The translations under genes were made by a program, and so were the position numbers. Below, piece by piece: positions 26,376 through 34,759 of a stretch of DNA of 64,000 bases. This DNA comes from Raineya orbicola (GTDB lineage: Bacteria > Bacteroidota > Bacteroidia > Cytophagales > Thermonemataceae): contig NZ_NKXO01000008.1 of the NCBI RefSeq assembly GCF_002843425.1, positions 1-64,000 of the forward strand, given 5' to 3'. The first letter of the stretch is position 1, and each line of letters begins with the position of its first letter. The notes beneath the pieces are model-generated. The model saw only the letters and a program-made list of their open reading frames with translations. It searched no databases and was not told where the DNA came from.

Positions 26376-27572
26376 ATGAGCAAACGCCCTTTAGAAGGTA
26401 TCAGAATTTTAGATTTAAGCAGACTTTTGCCCGGTCCTTTGGCTACTATGTTTATGGCAGATATGGGGGCAGAAGTTATCAAAGTTGAAAACCCTTCGCA
26501 ACCCGACTATGTACGCAATTTCCCGCCTGTCTATGAAGCTGAAGGTAAAGAATTTTCAGCAAACTATTTAGCTTTCAATCGGTCTAAAAAAAGCTTAACC
26601 TTGGATTATACCCAACCTGAAGGCAAGGAGATTTTTTGGAAACTTGTACAAACAGCAGATGTAATAGTAGAGCAATTCCGTCCGGGATATTTGGATAAAT
26701 TGGGCATTGGTTACAACGAAGCCCAAAAAGTAAATCAAAAAATCATTTATGTTTCTATCACAGGCTACGGACAAACAGGCTCATATAGCCATTTAGCTGG
26801 GCACGACCTCAATTATTTAAGTTACTCGGGTATTTTAGGCTTGATTGGCGAAGCAGGCAAAGCCCCTTCGCTTCCTGCTGTACAACTTGCAGATATTGCG
26901 GGCGGTTCTTATATGGCAATGATTGGAACACTTGCGGCTTTGCAAGCTCGCACCCATACACACAAAGGGCAACACGTAGATATTTCAATGACCGAAGGCG
27001 TTATGCCCCTTCTAATTGTCCCTTTTACGCATTATCAAGCTACAAAACAAGCTCAAAAACGTGGTGAAACACCTCTTTCGGGGGCTTTTCCTAATTACAA
27101 TGTCTATATGTGTAAAGACGGCAAATACATCTCACTTGCCACATTAGAGCCTAAATTTTGGATAAAATTTTGCAACATAGTACAAAAACCTGAATTTTTA
27201 GGCTTTGCTATGCCCCAAGAACCCGAAGAGATGCAAAAAAATAAAGCTACTCTGCAAACCTTTTTTCTAACACAAGAAAGAAACTACTGGCTCAAATTAA
27301 GCCAAGAACACGATTTACTCATTAGCCCTGTGTATGAAATAGACGAAATTGAACAAGACAAGCACCTGCAAGAACGCAATATGTTCATAAAAATGCAACA
27401 CCCCCAAATTGGCGATGTCCTTTCTTTGGCTTTTCCGATTAAATTTTCCGAATCTCCTACATTTCCGCAAAATATAGCTCCCGAATTGGGTGCAGATACC
27501 GAAAAAATTTTGCAAGAAATAGGCTTTTCTACTACTGAAATTGAAAAATTCAAAAGCCAGAATATTGTTTGA
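26376..27572 (+). CDS. CaiB/BaiF family CoA transferase (alpha-methylacyl-CoA racemase-like)
   Basis: 398-residue class III CoA transferase. N-terminal features are LEGIRILDLSRLLPGPLATMFMADMGAEVIKVE, then FNRSKKSLTLD, EQFRPGYLDKLGIGY and SITGYGQTGSYSHLAGHDLNYLSYSG, with the catalytic Asp in GHDLNY. This last segment, plus LADIAGGSYMAMIG, fits the racemase-like branch. The substrate is not known; candidates are formyl/succinyl-CoA transfer or 2-methylacyl-CoA epimerisation. It is probably in the same transcript as the YCF48-like gene upstream. No beta-oxidation genes are near. Confidence 0.9.
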   Translation: MSKRPLEGIRILDLSRLLPGPLATMFMADMGAEVIKVENPSQPDYVRNFPPVYEAEGKEFSANYLAFNRSKKSLTLDYTQPEGKEIFWKLVQTADVIVEQFRPGYLDKLGIGYNEAQKVNQKIIYVSITGYGQTGSYSHLAGHDLNYLSYSGILGLIGEAGKAPSLPAVQLADIAGGSYMAMIGTLAALQARTHTHKGQHVDISMTEGVMPLLIVPFTHYQATKQAQKRGETPLSGAFPNYNVYMCKDGKYISLATLEPKFWIKFCNIVQKPEFLGFAMPQEPEEMQKNKATLQTFFLTQERNYWLKLSQEHDLLISPVYEIDEIEQDKHLQERNMFIKMQHPQIGDVLSLAFPIKFSESPTFPQNIAPELGADTEKILQEIGFSTTEIEKFKSQNIV

Positions 27573-27640
27573 AAAGTAAAAAACACAGCAAATATGAACT
27601 TTTTGAGTTGCTTTTTCGTTTAACCTAAAAAAATACGCTT

Positions 27641-27919
27641 ATGAAAAAAATCGCATTGGCTTTGTCCCTTTTCGCTTTGGTGAGTGGAACGGTAGTGGTA
27701 GCTTCAACTTTCAACAATGCTGAAAGCACAGAATTTATCTTCAAGAAAAAGAAGAAAAAGAAAAAAGGCTCTTGCTGTACCACAGAGAGTAAATCATCTT
27801 GTAGCACAGAAAAGAAAGATGCCGCCGCCACTACTACTGAAACCAAAGACGGCAAATCTTGCTCTACTGCCACCACCGAAAAGAAAAGCGGTTGCTGTTC
27901 AAGCAAAAAAGTGCAGTAA
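27641..27919 (+). CDS. small exported Lys/Cys-rich protein
   Basis: 92 residues: a signal peptide (about 1-22, ending near VVVASTF), a run of eight Lys at residues 35-42, then a Ser/Thr/Lys-rich tail. Cys are arranged CC (45-46), C (54), C (74), CC (85-86), a symmetric pattern. There are no hydrophobic segments after the leader. The mature peptide is strongly basic and disordered. It could bind metal, heme or anionic polymers, but I know no family with a proven role. The frame has a clear signal peptide and a terminator directly after the stop, supporting a real gene. Confidence 0.7.
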   Translation: MKKIALALSLFALVSGTVVVASTFNNAESTEFIFKKKKKKKKGSCCTTESKSSCSTEKKDAAATTTETKDGKSCSTATTEKKSGCCSSKKVQ

Positions 27920-27926
27920 AGACCTC

Positions 27927-27955
27927 AAAAAACCTTCAAAATTGAAGGTTTTTTT
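27927..27955 (+). terminator. intrinsic terminator after the Lys/Cys-rich gene
   Basis: The stem AACCTTCAA (27931-27939) with TTGAAGGTT (27942-27950) continues into T7 and is flanked by A on the left. Confidence 0.85.
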
Positions 27956-27972
27956 ATTGAATTTTTACGTTT

Positions 27973-29157
27973 ATGCAAAATTTAAATGAACTTCAAACCC
28001 TGCTTAAACAATGCTTAAATGTTTCTTGGGAAAAATTACCTTTTGTACTGCAAAAATACCCCGCCCCATTGCGGAAAATGCTGATAGAACAAATTGAAGG
28101 TAGAAAAAAAATACAGCATAAAATTCCTTCTTGGCAGAAAATTTCAGATTTGCTTTTCCCTGCTACTTTGAGCGTAGAACAATGCTCTTCCGAAAAAACC
28201 GCCTTTTTCAAGGCAAATTTACTTTCAGGCAAAACCCTGATAGACCTTACAGGGGGCTTTGGCGTAGATACTTGGGCTTTCGCTCAAACCTTTGAAAAAG
28301 TGTGGTATGTAGAAAAAAATCCTGATTTGTTTCAAATTACCAAGCATAATTTTGAAGTTCTTGGGCTTACAAATGTTTCTCTACATAACCAAACGGCACA
28401 AGATTTTTTACAAAATTTTCACGAAAAAGTAGATAGTATTTATTTAGACCCCGCCCGCCGTGATAAACAAGGCAAATCTATTGCTCAAATCACCGATACA
28501 GAACCCAATATTTTAGAGCTTTTACCCCAACTTTTTGAAAAAACAGAAAAAATTCTACTCAAAACCTCTCCTATGTTTGAAATCAAAGAGGCTTTGAAAA
28601 TTCTACCCAACGTAGCAAGTGTTTATGTTGTGAGTGTTCAGAACGAGTGCAAAGAAGTGCTTTATCTTTTACAAAAAAATACTCAAACCCAATGGCACAA
28701 CGTCCCTATTCATACTTACAATTTGCTTGAAAATCAAACAGAGAGCTTTACAGCCACTTATGCAAAGGAAAGCGAACTATCAGTAAATTTGGCTAATACC
28801 CTTTCGGAGTATTTGTACGAGCCTAATTCTGCTATCTTGAAAGCAGGTTTTTTCAAGAGCATCGCTGAAAGATTTGCCTTGCAAAAATTACACCCTCACA
28901 CACATTTATACACACATAAAGAAATCATAACAGATTTTGCGGGAAGGATTTTTAGAGTAAAAAAGATGTTAAGTAATCCCCAAAGAGAGCTTGCTGAAAT
29001 AGGCTCAAAATGGAATATTTTAGCAAGAAACTATCCACTTTCCGTAGCAGAGATTTGCAAAAAATACAAACTGCAAGAAGGTGGAAATGAGTTCCTAATA
29101 GCAACTACAATGCAAGACAATAGAAAAGTACTTGTTTGGGCAGAAAGAATTGTATAA
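27973..29157 (+). CDS. THUMP-like domain class I SAM-dependent methyltransferase (PG_1098 type)
   Basis: 394 residues. A helical N-terminal region (1-75) precedes a Rossmann methyltransferase core with LIDLTGGFGVDTWAFA (about 89-104, SAM site), the acidic Glu in VWYVEKNPD, and the YLDPARRDKQGKS block (about 155-167). A PG_1098 ferredoxin-like / THUMP-like C-terminal half runs from about 280 to the end (AILKAGFFKSIAERF, LHPHTHLYT). It is likely an RNA-modifying enzyme, though its target is not established. The family is widespread in Bacteroidota as a single chromosomal gene. The restriction-modification pair follows on the same strand. Confidence 0.85.
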   Translation: MQNLNELQTLLKQCLNVSWEKLPFVLQKYPAPLRKMLIEQIEGRKKIQHKIPSWQKISDLLFPATLSVEQCSSEKTAFFKANLLSGKTLIDLTGGFGVDTWAFAQTFEKVWYVEKNPDLFQITKHNFEVLGLTNVSLHNQTAQDFLQNFHEKVDSIYLDPARRDKQGKSIAQITDTEPNILELLPQLFEKTEKILLKTSPMFEIKEALKILPNVASVYVVSVQNECKEVLYLLQKNTQTQWHNVPIHTYNLLENQTESFTATYAKESELSVNLANTLSEYLYEPNSAILKAGFFKSIAERFALQKLHPHTHLYTHKEIITDFAGRIFRVKKMLSNPQRELAEIGSKWNILARNYPLSVAEICKKYKLQEGGNEFLIATTMQDNRKVLVWAERIV

Positions 29158-29211
29158 AGTCATTGTTAGTACAAACCCAATAAAAATGTAAATTTCAGAA
29201 AATAAGTGATT

Positions 29212-29994
29212 ATGAATTATTGGACAGAATTAAGCATAGAGTATGCTAATCAAAAATCTTATCTTGATGATTTATTTCAAGTATATCCTACTATTCCCGA
29301 AGGCATTAGGGAAATCAATCAAACAATTTGGAAAAAGGTAGAACAGGCTTTTGAAAGTCAAGATAATATTTCGCTTATCAGAGAACTACTCAAATTGGAT
29401 TTATTTCCTATCAAAGACAGCTATATTGCTTTTTTGAAAAGAGATAGTTCCGCCATAGAGAGAAATCCTAAAACAATAAACCGAATTTGTGGAAGATTAT
29501 ACGAAATGGGACTTGAAAAAATTTTTGAAAAATGCACAGAGCCGAAGGAAACTAATCGGCAAATTGGACCTTTATTTCGCAGATGGCTTAACAAAAGAAC
29601 ATTAGGCATACAACCTGTTGGATTAGATAAATTTATAAGTTCTGATGAAGATGCCATTTTAGAAGGCAGTGATCAAGAACTGGCTAATTTTGCCCGAAAT
29701 GTTTTGAACTATCAACGAGAAAAAGGGCTTGACTTTGTAGCACGCTTCAACAAGCAGTATATTATAGGTGAAAGCAAATTTTTAACAGACTTTGGTGGGC
29801 ATCAAAATGCACAATTTGCAGATGCCATAGCTACTTTGCAAACCCCAAACGTGAATGCTATAAAAATCGCTATTCTTGATGGAGTGCTATACATCAAAGG
29901 AGAAAATAAAATGTATAAAGAACTTACCACTAAATACAAAAATTACAATATTATGAGTGCTTTGGTGTTAAGGGAATTTTTATATCAACTTTAA
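29212..29994 (+). CDS. putative type II restriction endonuclease
   Basis: 260 residues from the ATG at 29212; a GTG two codons earlier is the alternative. The C-terminal half contains a PD-(D/E)xK-like site: Asp174 in GLDFVARF, then Glu187-x-Lys189 in IIGESKFLTDFGGHQNAQFADA. The ESK and GGHQ spacing is common in type II endonucleases. The N-terminal half is helical. I do not assign a recognition sequence or a family name. The main argument is its partner: an adenine-type DNA methyltransferase starts 38 bp downstream. Codon use looks more AT-rich than in the neighbouring genes, which fits acquisition by transfer. Confidence 0.78.
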   Translation: MNYWTELSIEYANQKSYLDDLFQVYPTIPEGIREINQTIWKKVEQAFESQDNISLIRELLKLDLFPIKDSYIAFLKRDSSAIERNPKTINRICGRLYEMGLEKIFEKCTEPKETNRQIGPLFRRWLNKRTLGIQPVGLDKFISSDEDAILEGSDQELANFARNVLNYQREKGLDFVARFNKQYIIGESKFLTDFGGHQNAQFADAIATLQTPNVNAIKIAILDGVLYIKGENKMYKELTTKYKNYNIMSALVLREFLYQL

Positions 29995-30032
29995 GGACTT
30001 TTGTATATCTTTACAAAAAGAAAACAAAACCT

Positions 30033-31166
30033 ATGTTTTTGAATTATCCAAATAAAAAAACAGAAAGTAAGATTTACACACAAATTCCTGATAGCGAGTT
30101 TATTAAAAGCAATAACGAAGTAAGTCCAAATAAATTAATTTTTGGAGAAAACTCGCTTGTAATTAAAAACTTAATAGAGAAACAAGGTTTAGCAGGCAAA
30201 ATAGACCTTATTTACATAGACCCGCCTTTTGCTACCAATAATACTTTTACCTTTTCAGAAAAAAGAACAAGTACCATTAGCAATGAAAAAAATGGAAAAA
30301 TTGCTTATTCGGATAAACTGCAAGGGGCAGAATTTTTAGAGTTTTTACGTGAAAGATTAGTTTTGCTTAAAGTGCTTTTATCAGAACAAGGTTCTATTTA
30401 TTTGCACACAGACTATAAAATTGGACATTATGTAAAAATCATTATGGACGAAGTTTTTGGTATAGAAAATTTTAGAAACGACATTACGCGTATAAAATGC
30501 AACCCTAAAAACTTTGCAAGAATAGGTTATGGCAATATCAAAGATTTAATTTTGTTTTACTCCAAAGGTGAGAACCCGATTTGGAATGAACCTAAAACGC
30601 CTTACACAGAAGCAGATAAAATCAAACTTTTCCCTAAAATAGATAAAAACGGCAAAAGATATACAACTATCCCATTACACGCTCCCGGTGAAACGCAAAA
30701 TGGTAAAACCTCCCAAAGTTTCAAAGGAATATTTCCCCCCAAAGGCAGACACTGGCGAACCGATGTAGTTACATTAGAACTTTGGGACGAGCAGGGGCTT
30801 ATTGAGTGGTCGGATAATGGAAATCCACGAAAAAAAATTTATTTAGACGAACAAGATGGAAAGCGAGTTCAAGACATATGGGATATGAAAGACCCTCAAT
30901 ATCCGTTATACCCCACAGAAAAGAATTCTGAATTGCTGGATTTAATTATTAAAACTTCTTCCAATCCTGAAAGTTATGTATTGGATTGTTTTTGTGGTTC
31001 AGGAACTACTTTGAAATCGGCACATCTTTTAGGCAGAAATTGGATAGGCATAGACCAATCCGAGCAAGCTATCAAGATTTGCATAAAAAAGTTAAATAGC
31101 ATTACAGGAGACATATTCACAACAAAACCAACTTACGAAATAATCAGATGTGAAGAAAAAAGATAG
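30033..31166 (+). CDS. beta-class DNA methyltransferase of a type II restriction-modification system
   Basis: 377 residues. The catalytic motif IV DPPF (residues 63-66, in LIYIDPPFATNN) comes first, and the SAM motif I FCGSGTT (320-326, in LDCFCGSGTTLKSAH) is near the C-terminus. This is the beta-class order of N6-adenine and some N4-cytosine enzymes. A long target-recognition region (about 140-280) lies between, with VWDMKD/DIWDMKDPQYPLYPTEK before motif I. It follows the putative endonuclease gene and should protect the host from it. The specificity cannot be read. It is convergent with cysD, 56 bp apart. Confidence 0.92.
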   Translation: MFLNYPNKKTESKIYTQIPDSEFIKSNNEVSPNKLIFGENSLVIKNLIEKQGLAGKIDLIYIDPPFATNNTFTFSEKRTSTISNEKNGKIAYSDKLQGAEFLEFLRERLVLLKVLLSEQGSIYLHTDYKIGHYVKIIMDEVFGIENFRNDITRIKCNPKNFARIGYGNIKDLILFYSKGENPIWNEPKTPYTEADKIKLFPKIDKNGKRYTTIPLHAPGETQNGKTSQSFKGIFPPKGRHWRTDVVTLELWDEQGLIEWSDNGNPRKKIYLDEQDGKRVQDIWDMKDPQYPLYPTEKNSELLDLIIKTSSNPESYVLDCFCGSGTTLKSAHLLGRNWIGIDQSEQAIKICIKKLNSITGDIFTTKPTYEIIRCEEKR

Positions 31167-31222
31167 TTTCTGTTTGTTGTTGGTATTCTGTGAATAGGTT
31201 ACCAATAAATGTATAAATTTTG

Positions 31223-32125
31223 CTAAAAATACCCTTCCTTTTTTCTATCCTCCATAGCGGTTTCCGAGATTTTGTCGTCCATACGCAGACCTCTTTCCGA
31301 AATGGCAAGACTTTCAATTTCAGCAATAACTTTTTCAATGGTATCGGCAGTGCTTTCAATGGCGGCAGTGCAGGTCATATCACCTACGGTGCGAAATCTG
31401 ACGTTTTTTTCTGCCAAAATGTCGCTTTCATCAGTAAAAATAAACTCGGCATAGGGCAAAATTTGTGAGCCTCTGATAATACACTTGCGTTTATGAGCAA
31501 AATACAAAGCAGGCAAAGCAATATTTTCTCGTAAAATATACCGCCAAACATCTAATTCTGTCCAATTGCTCAAAGGGAAAACACGCATATTTTCGCCCTT
31601 GTGAAGTCTGCCATTGTAGATGTTCCAAAGCTCAGGACGCTGGTTTTTGGGATTCCATTGCCCAAACTCATCACGAGGCGAAAAAACTCTTTCTTTGGCA
31701 CGAGCTTTTTCTTCATCGCGACGAGCACCACCTATGCAGGCATCTAATTCATATTTTTCAATGGTTTCAAGTAAAGTAACGCTTTGTAAAGTGTTTCTGC
31801 TTGCTCCTTTTCCTTTTTTTTCTACTACTGTACCTCTATCAATAGAATCCTGAACATAGCCTACAATCAGTTCTGCACGAATATTTTTAACCAAATTGTC
31901 GCGAAAAATAATGGTTTCAGGGAAGTTATGCCCTGTATCTATATGCACAAGCGGAAAAGGAAAAGGCATAGGATAAAAAGCCTTGCGTACCAGATGAACC
32001 AAAGTGATAGAATCCTTTCCACCCGAAAAAAGCAATGCAGGTCTTTGAAATTGCCCTGCCACTTCTCTAATTATATGAATGGATTCCGCTTCTAAAATAT
32101 CCAAATATTTCCAATTGTTTGGCAT
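31223..32125 (-). CDS. cysD: sulfate adenylyltransferase subunit 2
   Basis: 300-residue PP-loop ATP pyrophosphatase subunit of ATP sulfurylase; with the GTPase CysN it makes APS from sulfate. The P-loop-like SGGKDSITLVHL (about 34-45), FPLVHIDTGHNFPET and the block NWTELDVWRYILRENIALPALYFAHKR are diagnostic. The C-terminal RFRTVGDMTCTAAIESTADTI completes the domain. cysN usually follows directly but is absent: the next sequence downstream is the restriction-modification pair in opposite orientation. CysN must be elsewhere or replaced. Confidence 0.96.
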   Translation of the reverse strand: MPNNWKYLDILEAESIHIIREVAGQFQRPALLFSGGKDSITLVHLVRKAFYPMPFPFPLVHIDTGHNFPETIIFRDNLVKNIRAELIVGYVQDSIDRGTVVEKKGKGASRNTLQSVTLLETIEKYELDACIGGARRDEEKARAKERVFSPRDEFGQWNPKNQRPELWNIYNGRLHKGENMRVFPLSNWTELDVWRYILRENIALPALYFAHKRKCIIRGSQILPYAEFIFTDESDILAEKNVRFRTVGDMTCTAAIESTADTIEKVIAEIESLAISERGLRMDDKISETAMEDRKKEGYF

Positions 32126-32140
32126 AATGTTTGTTTTTTA

Positions 32141-32148
32141 CAAAAGTA
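32141..32148 (-). promoter_or_regulatory. -7 box TACTTTTG for cysD
   Basis: TACTTTTG on the minus strand ends 15 nt before the cysD ATG. Several T-runs lie upstream but none gives a perfect -33 spacing. Confidence 0.5.
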
Positions 32149-32252
32149 GAAATTTTTTGCAAAAAAATTCTCCAAAAAATTTGTTTGTCTAAAATAAAAT
32201 TTGCAAGATTGCCAAAAAAAGGAAAGAAATGCTAAAATGTTGTAACCATATT

Positions 32253-32320
32253 GCCAAAAGTATTTACAGAGCTTCAAAGCGTGAAGTGCTTGTGCCTTTT
32301 GGCTCGCCCTTTGGTTCAGG
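32253..32320 (+). ncRNA. structured leader RNA candidate
   Basis: GCCAAAAG (32253-32260) pairs with CTTTTGGC (32296-32303). Inside, a second stem with bulges joins ACA-AGC-TTCA to TGAA-GCT-TGT. Directly after this, GGTTCAGG (32313-32320) is complementary to CCTGAACC at 32368-32375, which is the left arm of a terminator. Such competing pairing is the layout of an attenuator or riboswitch-like leader. No known riboswitch class is recognised. No clear promoter was found on this strand. Confidence 0.45.
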
Positions 32321-32365
32321 AAATTGCTGATGTATTTAGAATAAAAAACTTTATTCATAAAAGCA

Positions 32366-32396
32366 AACCTGAACCACTCAAAGTTCAGGTTTTTTT
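32366..32396 (+). terminator. intrinsic terminator in front of a small ORF
   Basis: A perfect 9-bp stem, AACCTGAAC (32366-32374) with GTTCAGGTT (32383-32391), has an 8-nt loop and is followed by T7. It lies 25 bp upstream of an ORF start, not after a gene on this strand, so it points to attenuation or to the end of a small RNA. Confidence 0.75.
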
Positions 32397-32420
32397 GTTT
32401 CACCCTTAAATTTAACCGCT

Positions 32421-32612
32421 ATGGAAAACTTAATCAAAACCAACAAATGCCCTACAATTTGGCTCGGTGTGGATACTATGGTGCAAAACCAAGCCCATAG
32501 CGAAGCCCTTATCGTAGAAACTCGCCCCGATTTAGATGGTGATAACTTTAATACATCTATTGAGGGGGGAGATAGCGATAAAGAAATCGCTTGCTCGGAA
32601 GGTAAAGGATAA
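32421..32612 (+). CDS. small acidic ORF of unknown function
   Basis: 63 residues starting MENLIKTNKCPTIWLGVDTM, with an acidic Gly/Ser-rich C-terminal half and two Cys (residues 9 and 57). There is no signal peptide or membrane helix. It is placed between a leader with a terminator and a strong terminator at 32699, which makes it the only candidate product of this unit. Codon choice looks like real coding sequence, but no family is recognised and an overlapping open frame exists on the other strand. It may be expressed only when the upstream terminator is disarmed. Confidence 0.45.
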   Translation: MENLIKTNKCPTIWLGVDTMVQNQAHSEALIVETRPDLDGDNFNTSIEGGDSDKEIACSEGKG

Positions 32613-32691
32613 TTGGCTTTGTTTTGAATAATATAGCCAACAAGTAGCAATTTCACTCATAGCAAAGATTTAAAAAATCTTGATAAGTTAA

Positions 32692-32738
32692 GCCAAAAAA
32701 GCAATGCCCTCCAACGAATTAGAGGGCATTTTTTGGCT
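32692..32738. terminator. long bidirectional terminator
   Basis: AGCCAAAAAA then ATGCCCTC on the left pairs with GAGGGCAT then TTTTTTGGCT on the right, interrupted by a two-base bulge. It can end the small-ORF transcript (plus) and the Spy-like gene (minus). Confidence 0.82.
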
Positions 32739-32752
32739 TTGTAGGGAGGCTA

Positions 32753-33280
32753 CTAAATTTCATCTTCTACCTCATCAAGCACCATTTCTTCAAAATCTTC
32801 ATCATTTTCAAGAAATCCCGAGTCTTGTTTATTTAATTTTTTACGCATCTGGCGACGCTTTTCCATTCGTTTTCTCATTTTTTCTTTTCGCTCTTGCTTT
32901 AATTTTTCATATTCAACTTTTTGCTGATTGTTGAGCAAGGCTGAAATATTTTGGTCTCTTTGTTGGTTAAGTTCCCTGACTTGTTTGGCATAAAATCCTT
33001 TTTCTGGTTTTTCGCCACGTTCTCTTTGAGCCTTGGCTTCTTTGCGTAATCTATCAATTTCGCGAGCTGTGTTGAGATTGATTTGATAGATTTGCTCCTT
33101 TTGCTCTCCGTTCAAGCTCAAACGCTTTGTCAGGTTGTTGGTAAGGATTTTAGCACGCTCTTCGGGAGTTTTAGGTTGGAAATTGCGATTATTTTTTCGC
33201 ATCGGCATTCTTTGTGCCTCGGCAACAAAAAATACGCCCCAAATAATAAGAAAAACAAAACTGAATGCAGATTTTTTCAT
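32753..33280 (-). CDS. periplasmic Spy/CpxP-like helical protein
   Basis: 175 residues from the Met at 33280 with a clear signal peptide (MKKSAFSFVFLIIWGVFFVAEAQ). The mature part is almost entirely charged helix. It has an LTNNLTKRLSLNGEQKEQIYQIN block and a later LLNNQQKVEYEKLKQERKEK block, the pair of LTxxQ-like repeats seen in Spy/CpxP and Bacteroidota DUF4890-type proteins. The C-terminus turns acidic (DEDFEEMVLDEVEDE). A chaperone or envelope-stress role is plausible by family only. The frame extends upstream to 33343 without a leader-like sequence, so the later Met is chosen. Confidence 0.72.
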   Translation of the reverse strand: MKKSAFSFVFLIIWGVFFVAEAQRMPMRKNNRNFQPKTPEERAKILTNNLTKRLSLNGEQKEQIYQINLNTAREIDRLRKEAKAQRERGEKPEKGFYAKQVRELNQQRDQNISALLNNQQKVEYEKLKQERKEKMRKRMEKRRQMRKKLNKQDSGFLENDEDFEEMVLDEVEDEI

Positions 33281-33352
33281 AAGACTATAATTTAAGTGAT
33301 TTATTGCTTTGATGTAAAACACAGCCTGAGGTTTAATGGACATTTTGAAATT

Positions 33353-34633
33353 TTACAAGTTTAGTAAATCTTGCCCTATATCTTTGCGAAAGTATTTGTT
33401 TTCAAAGCTAACACACTGGGCGGCTTTTTGGGATTTCTGAATGGCGTTGGGCAAATTTTCGGCAAGGGCAGTCAGAGCCATTACTCTGCCACCATTCGTG
33501 AGCAGTTTGCCGTTTTCTTGTTTAGTGCCTGCGTGAAAAATCAAAGCATTTTCAATTTGCTCTAAATTTTTGATTTCTTTGCCTGTTTCGTAATTTTCGG
33601 GATAGCCTGCCGATACTACAATCGTTGTAACAGCAGTTTCAGGCTTCATTTTCAGCTCTATTTCATCAAGTTTTTGCGTAGCCGTAGCCAAAAGCAATTC
33701 TACTAAATCGTTTTCAATTCTTGGAAAAACGACTTGCGTTTCAGGGTCGCCCATTCGGCAGTTAAACTCAATGACATAAGGCTCATTACCTACTTTCATC
33801 AAACCAATAAACAAAAAACCTACGTAAGCAATATTTTTCGCTCGCAAGGCTTGCAGAGTAGGTATAACAATTTTTTGCTCAACTTTCTGCATAAAAGCCC
33901 TATCAGCAAAAGGCACGGGAGAAACAGCCCCCATTCCACCTGTATTTAGTCCTGTATCATTTTCGCCTATGCGTTTGTAATCTTTGGCTTCGGGGAGAAT
34001 TTTGTAATTTTTGCCGTCAGTAAGTACAAAAACAGAAAGTTCTATGCCTTCTAAAAATTGTTCAATCACTACTTTTTCGCTTGCCTTGCCAAATTTTTTG
34101 TCCAAGAGCATTTCTTTAAGAGCCTTTTCGGCGTGGCTGTACGTGGGGCAAATCAGTACGCCTTTTCCTGCGGCAAGTCCATCGGCTTTGAGTACAATCG
34201 GTAAAGAGTGGTTGTAGATGTATTGCAAGGCTTTTTCAAAATCATCAGCCCCAAAAGAATGATAGCTTGCCGTTGGAATTTGAAATTCAAACATTAATTG
34301 TTTGGCGAAATCCTTACTACCTTCCAACATTGCCCCTGCCTGCGAGGGAGCTATGAGGTGAATATGCTCCAAATCCTTTTGATTTTTGAAAAAATCCCAA
34401 ATACCTGCTACCAGAGGTTCTTCGTTGCCTACCACAAGCATTTGAATATTTTTTTCTTTGCAAAAAGTTGATAAAGCAGAGAAATCAGTAGGTTTGATAG
34501 GTACATTTTCAGCGATTTGAGCAGTGCCTGCATTGCCTGTGGCAACATACAATTTTTTACACAAAGAGCTTTGAGTGATTTTCCACGCAAAGGCGTGCTC
34601 TCGTCCTCCCGAGCCTAAAAGCAAAATGTTCAT
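33353..34633 (-). CDS. purD: phosphoribosylamine--glycine ligase
   Basis: 426-residue GAR synthetase, second step of purine synthesis, an ATP-grasp enzyme. Seen are the N-domain LLLGSGGREHAFAWK, then PSQAGAMLEGSKDFAKQLM, the ATP-grasp VLKADGLAAGKGV, VIEQFLEGIELSVFVLTDG and AKDYKRIGENDTGLNTGGMGAVSP, and the metal site VIEFNCRMGDPETQVVFPRI. It is of normal length and complete. It is a single gene here; purM/N are not nearby. Heptanucleotide repeats occupy the space before its start. Confidence 0.97.
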   Translation of the reverse strand: MNILLLGSGGREHAFAWKITQSSLCKKLYVATGNAGTAQIAENVPIKPTDFSALSTFCKEKNIQMLVVGNEEPLVAGIWDFFKNQKDLEHIHLIAPSQAGAMLEGSKDFAKQLMFEFQIPTASYHSFGADDFEKALQYIYNHSLPIVLKADGLAAGKGVLICPTYSHAEKALKEMLLDKKFGKASEKVVIEQFLEGIELSVFVLTDGKNYKILPEAKDYKRIGENDTGLNTGGMGAVSPVPFADRAFMQKVEQKIVIPTLQALRAKNIAYVGFLFIGLMKVGNEPYVIEFNCRMGDPETQVVFPRIENDLVELLLATATQKLDEIELKMKPETAVTTIVVSAGYPENYETGKEIKNLEQIENALIFHAGTKQENGKLLTNGGRVMALTALAENLPNAIQKSQKAAQCVSFENKYFRKDIGQDLLNL

Positions 34634-34651
34634 AGCTTGTACAGATGATTA

Positions 34652-34690
34652 GTATTGAGTATTGAGTATTAAGTATTAAGTACAAAGTAC
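34652..34690. repeat. heptanucleotide repeat GTATTRA, about 5.5 units
   Basis: The sequence runs GTATTGA, GTATTGA, GTATTAA, GTATTAA, GTACAAA, GTAC between purD and the RMD1-family gene. A second heptad run of the RRGAARY type (on the minus strand) follows at about 34716-34746. Confidence 0.85.
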
Positions 34691-34759
34691 CTTTGGAAAT
34701 CCACCAATAAACAATCCTGCTTCCTATTTCTTGTTTCCTACTTCTTGCGATTCTGTGTT

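Noticed and set aside
27625-27906. Minus-strand 93-codon frame opposite the Lys/Cys-rich gene
   Set aside because: Hydrophobic Phe/Val runs are the complement of the Lys and Ser/Thr codons; the plus-strand frame has a signal peptide and a terminator.
32378-32656. 92-codon minus-strand frame opposite the small ORF
   Set aside because: It spans a terminator hairpin and lacks a promoter; peptide composition is not protein-like.
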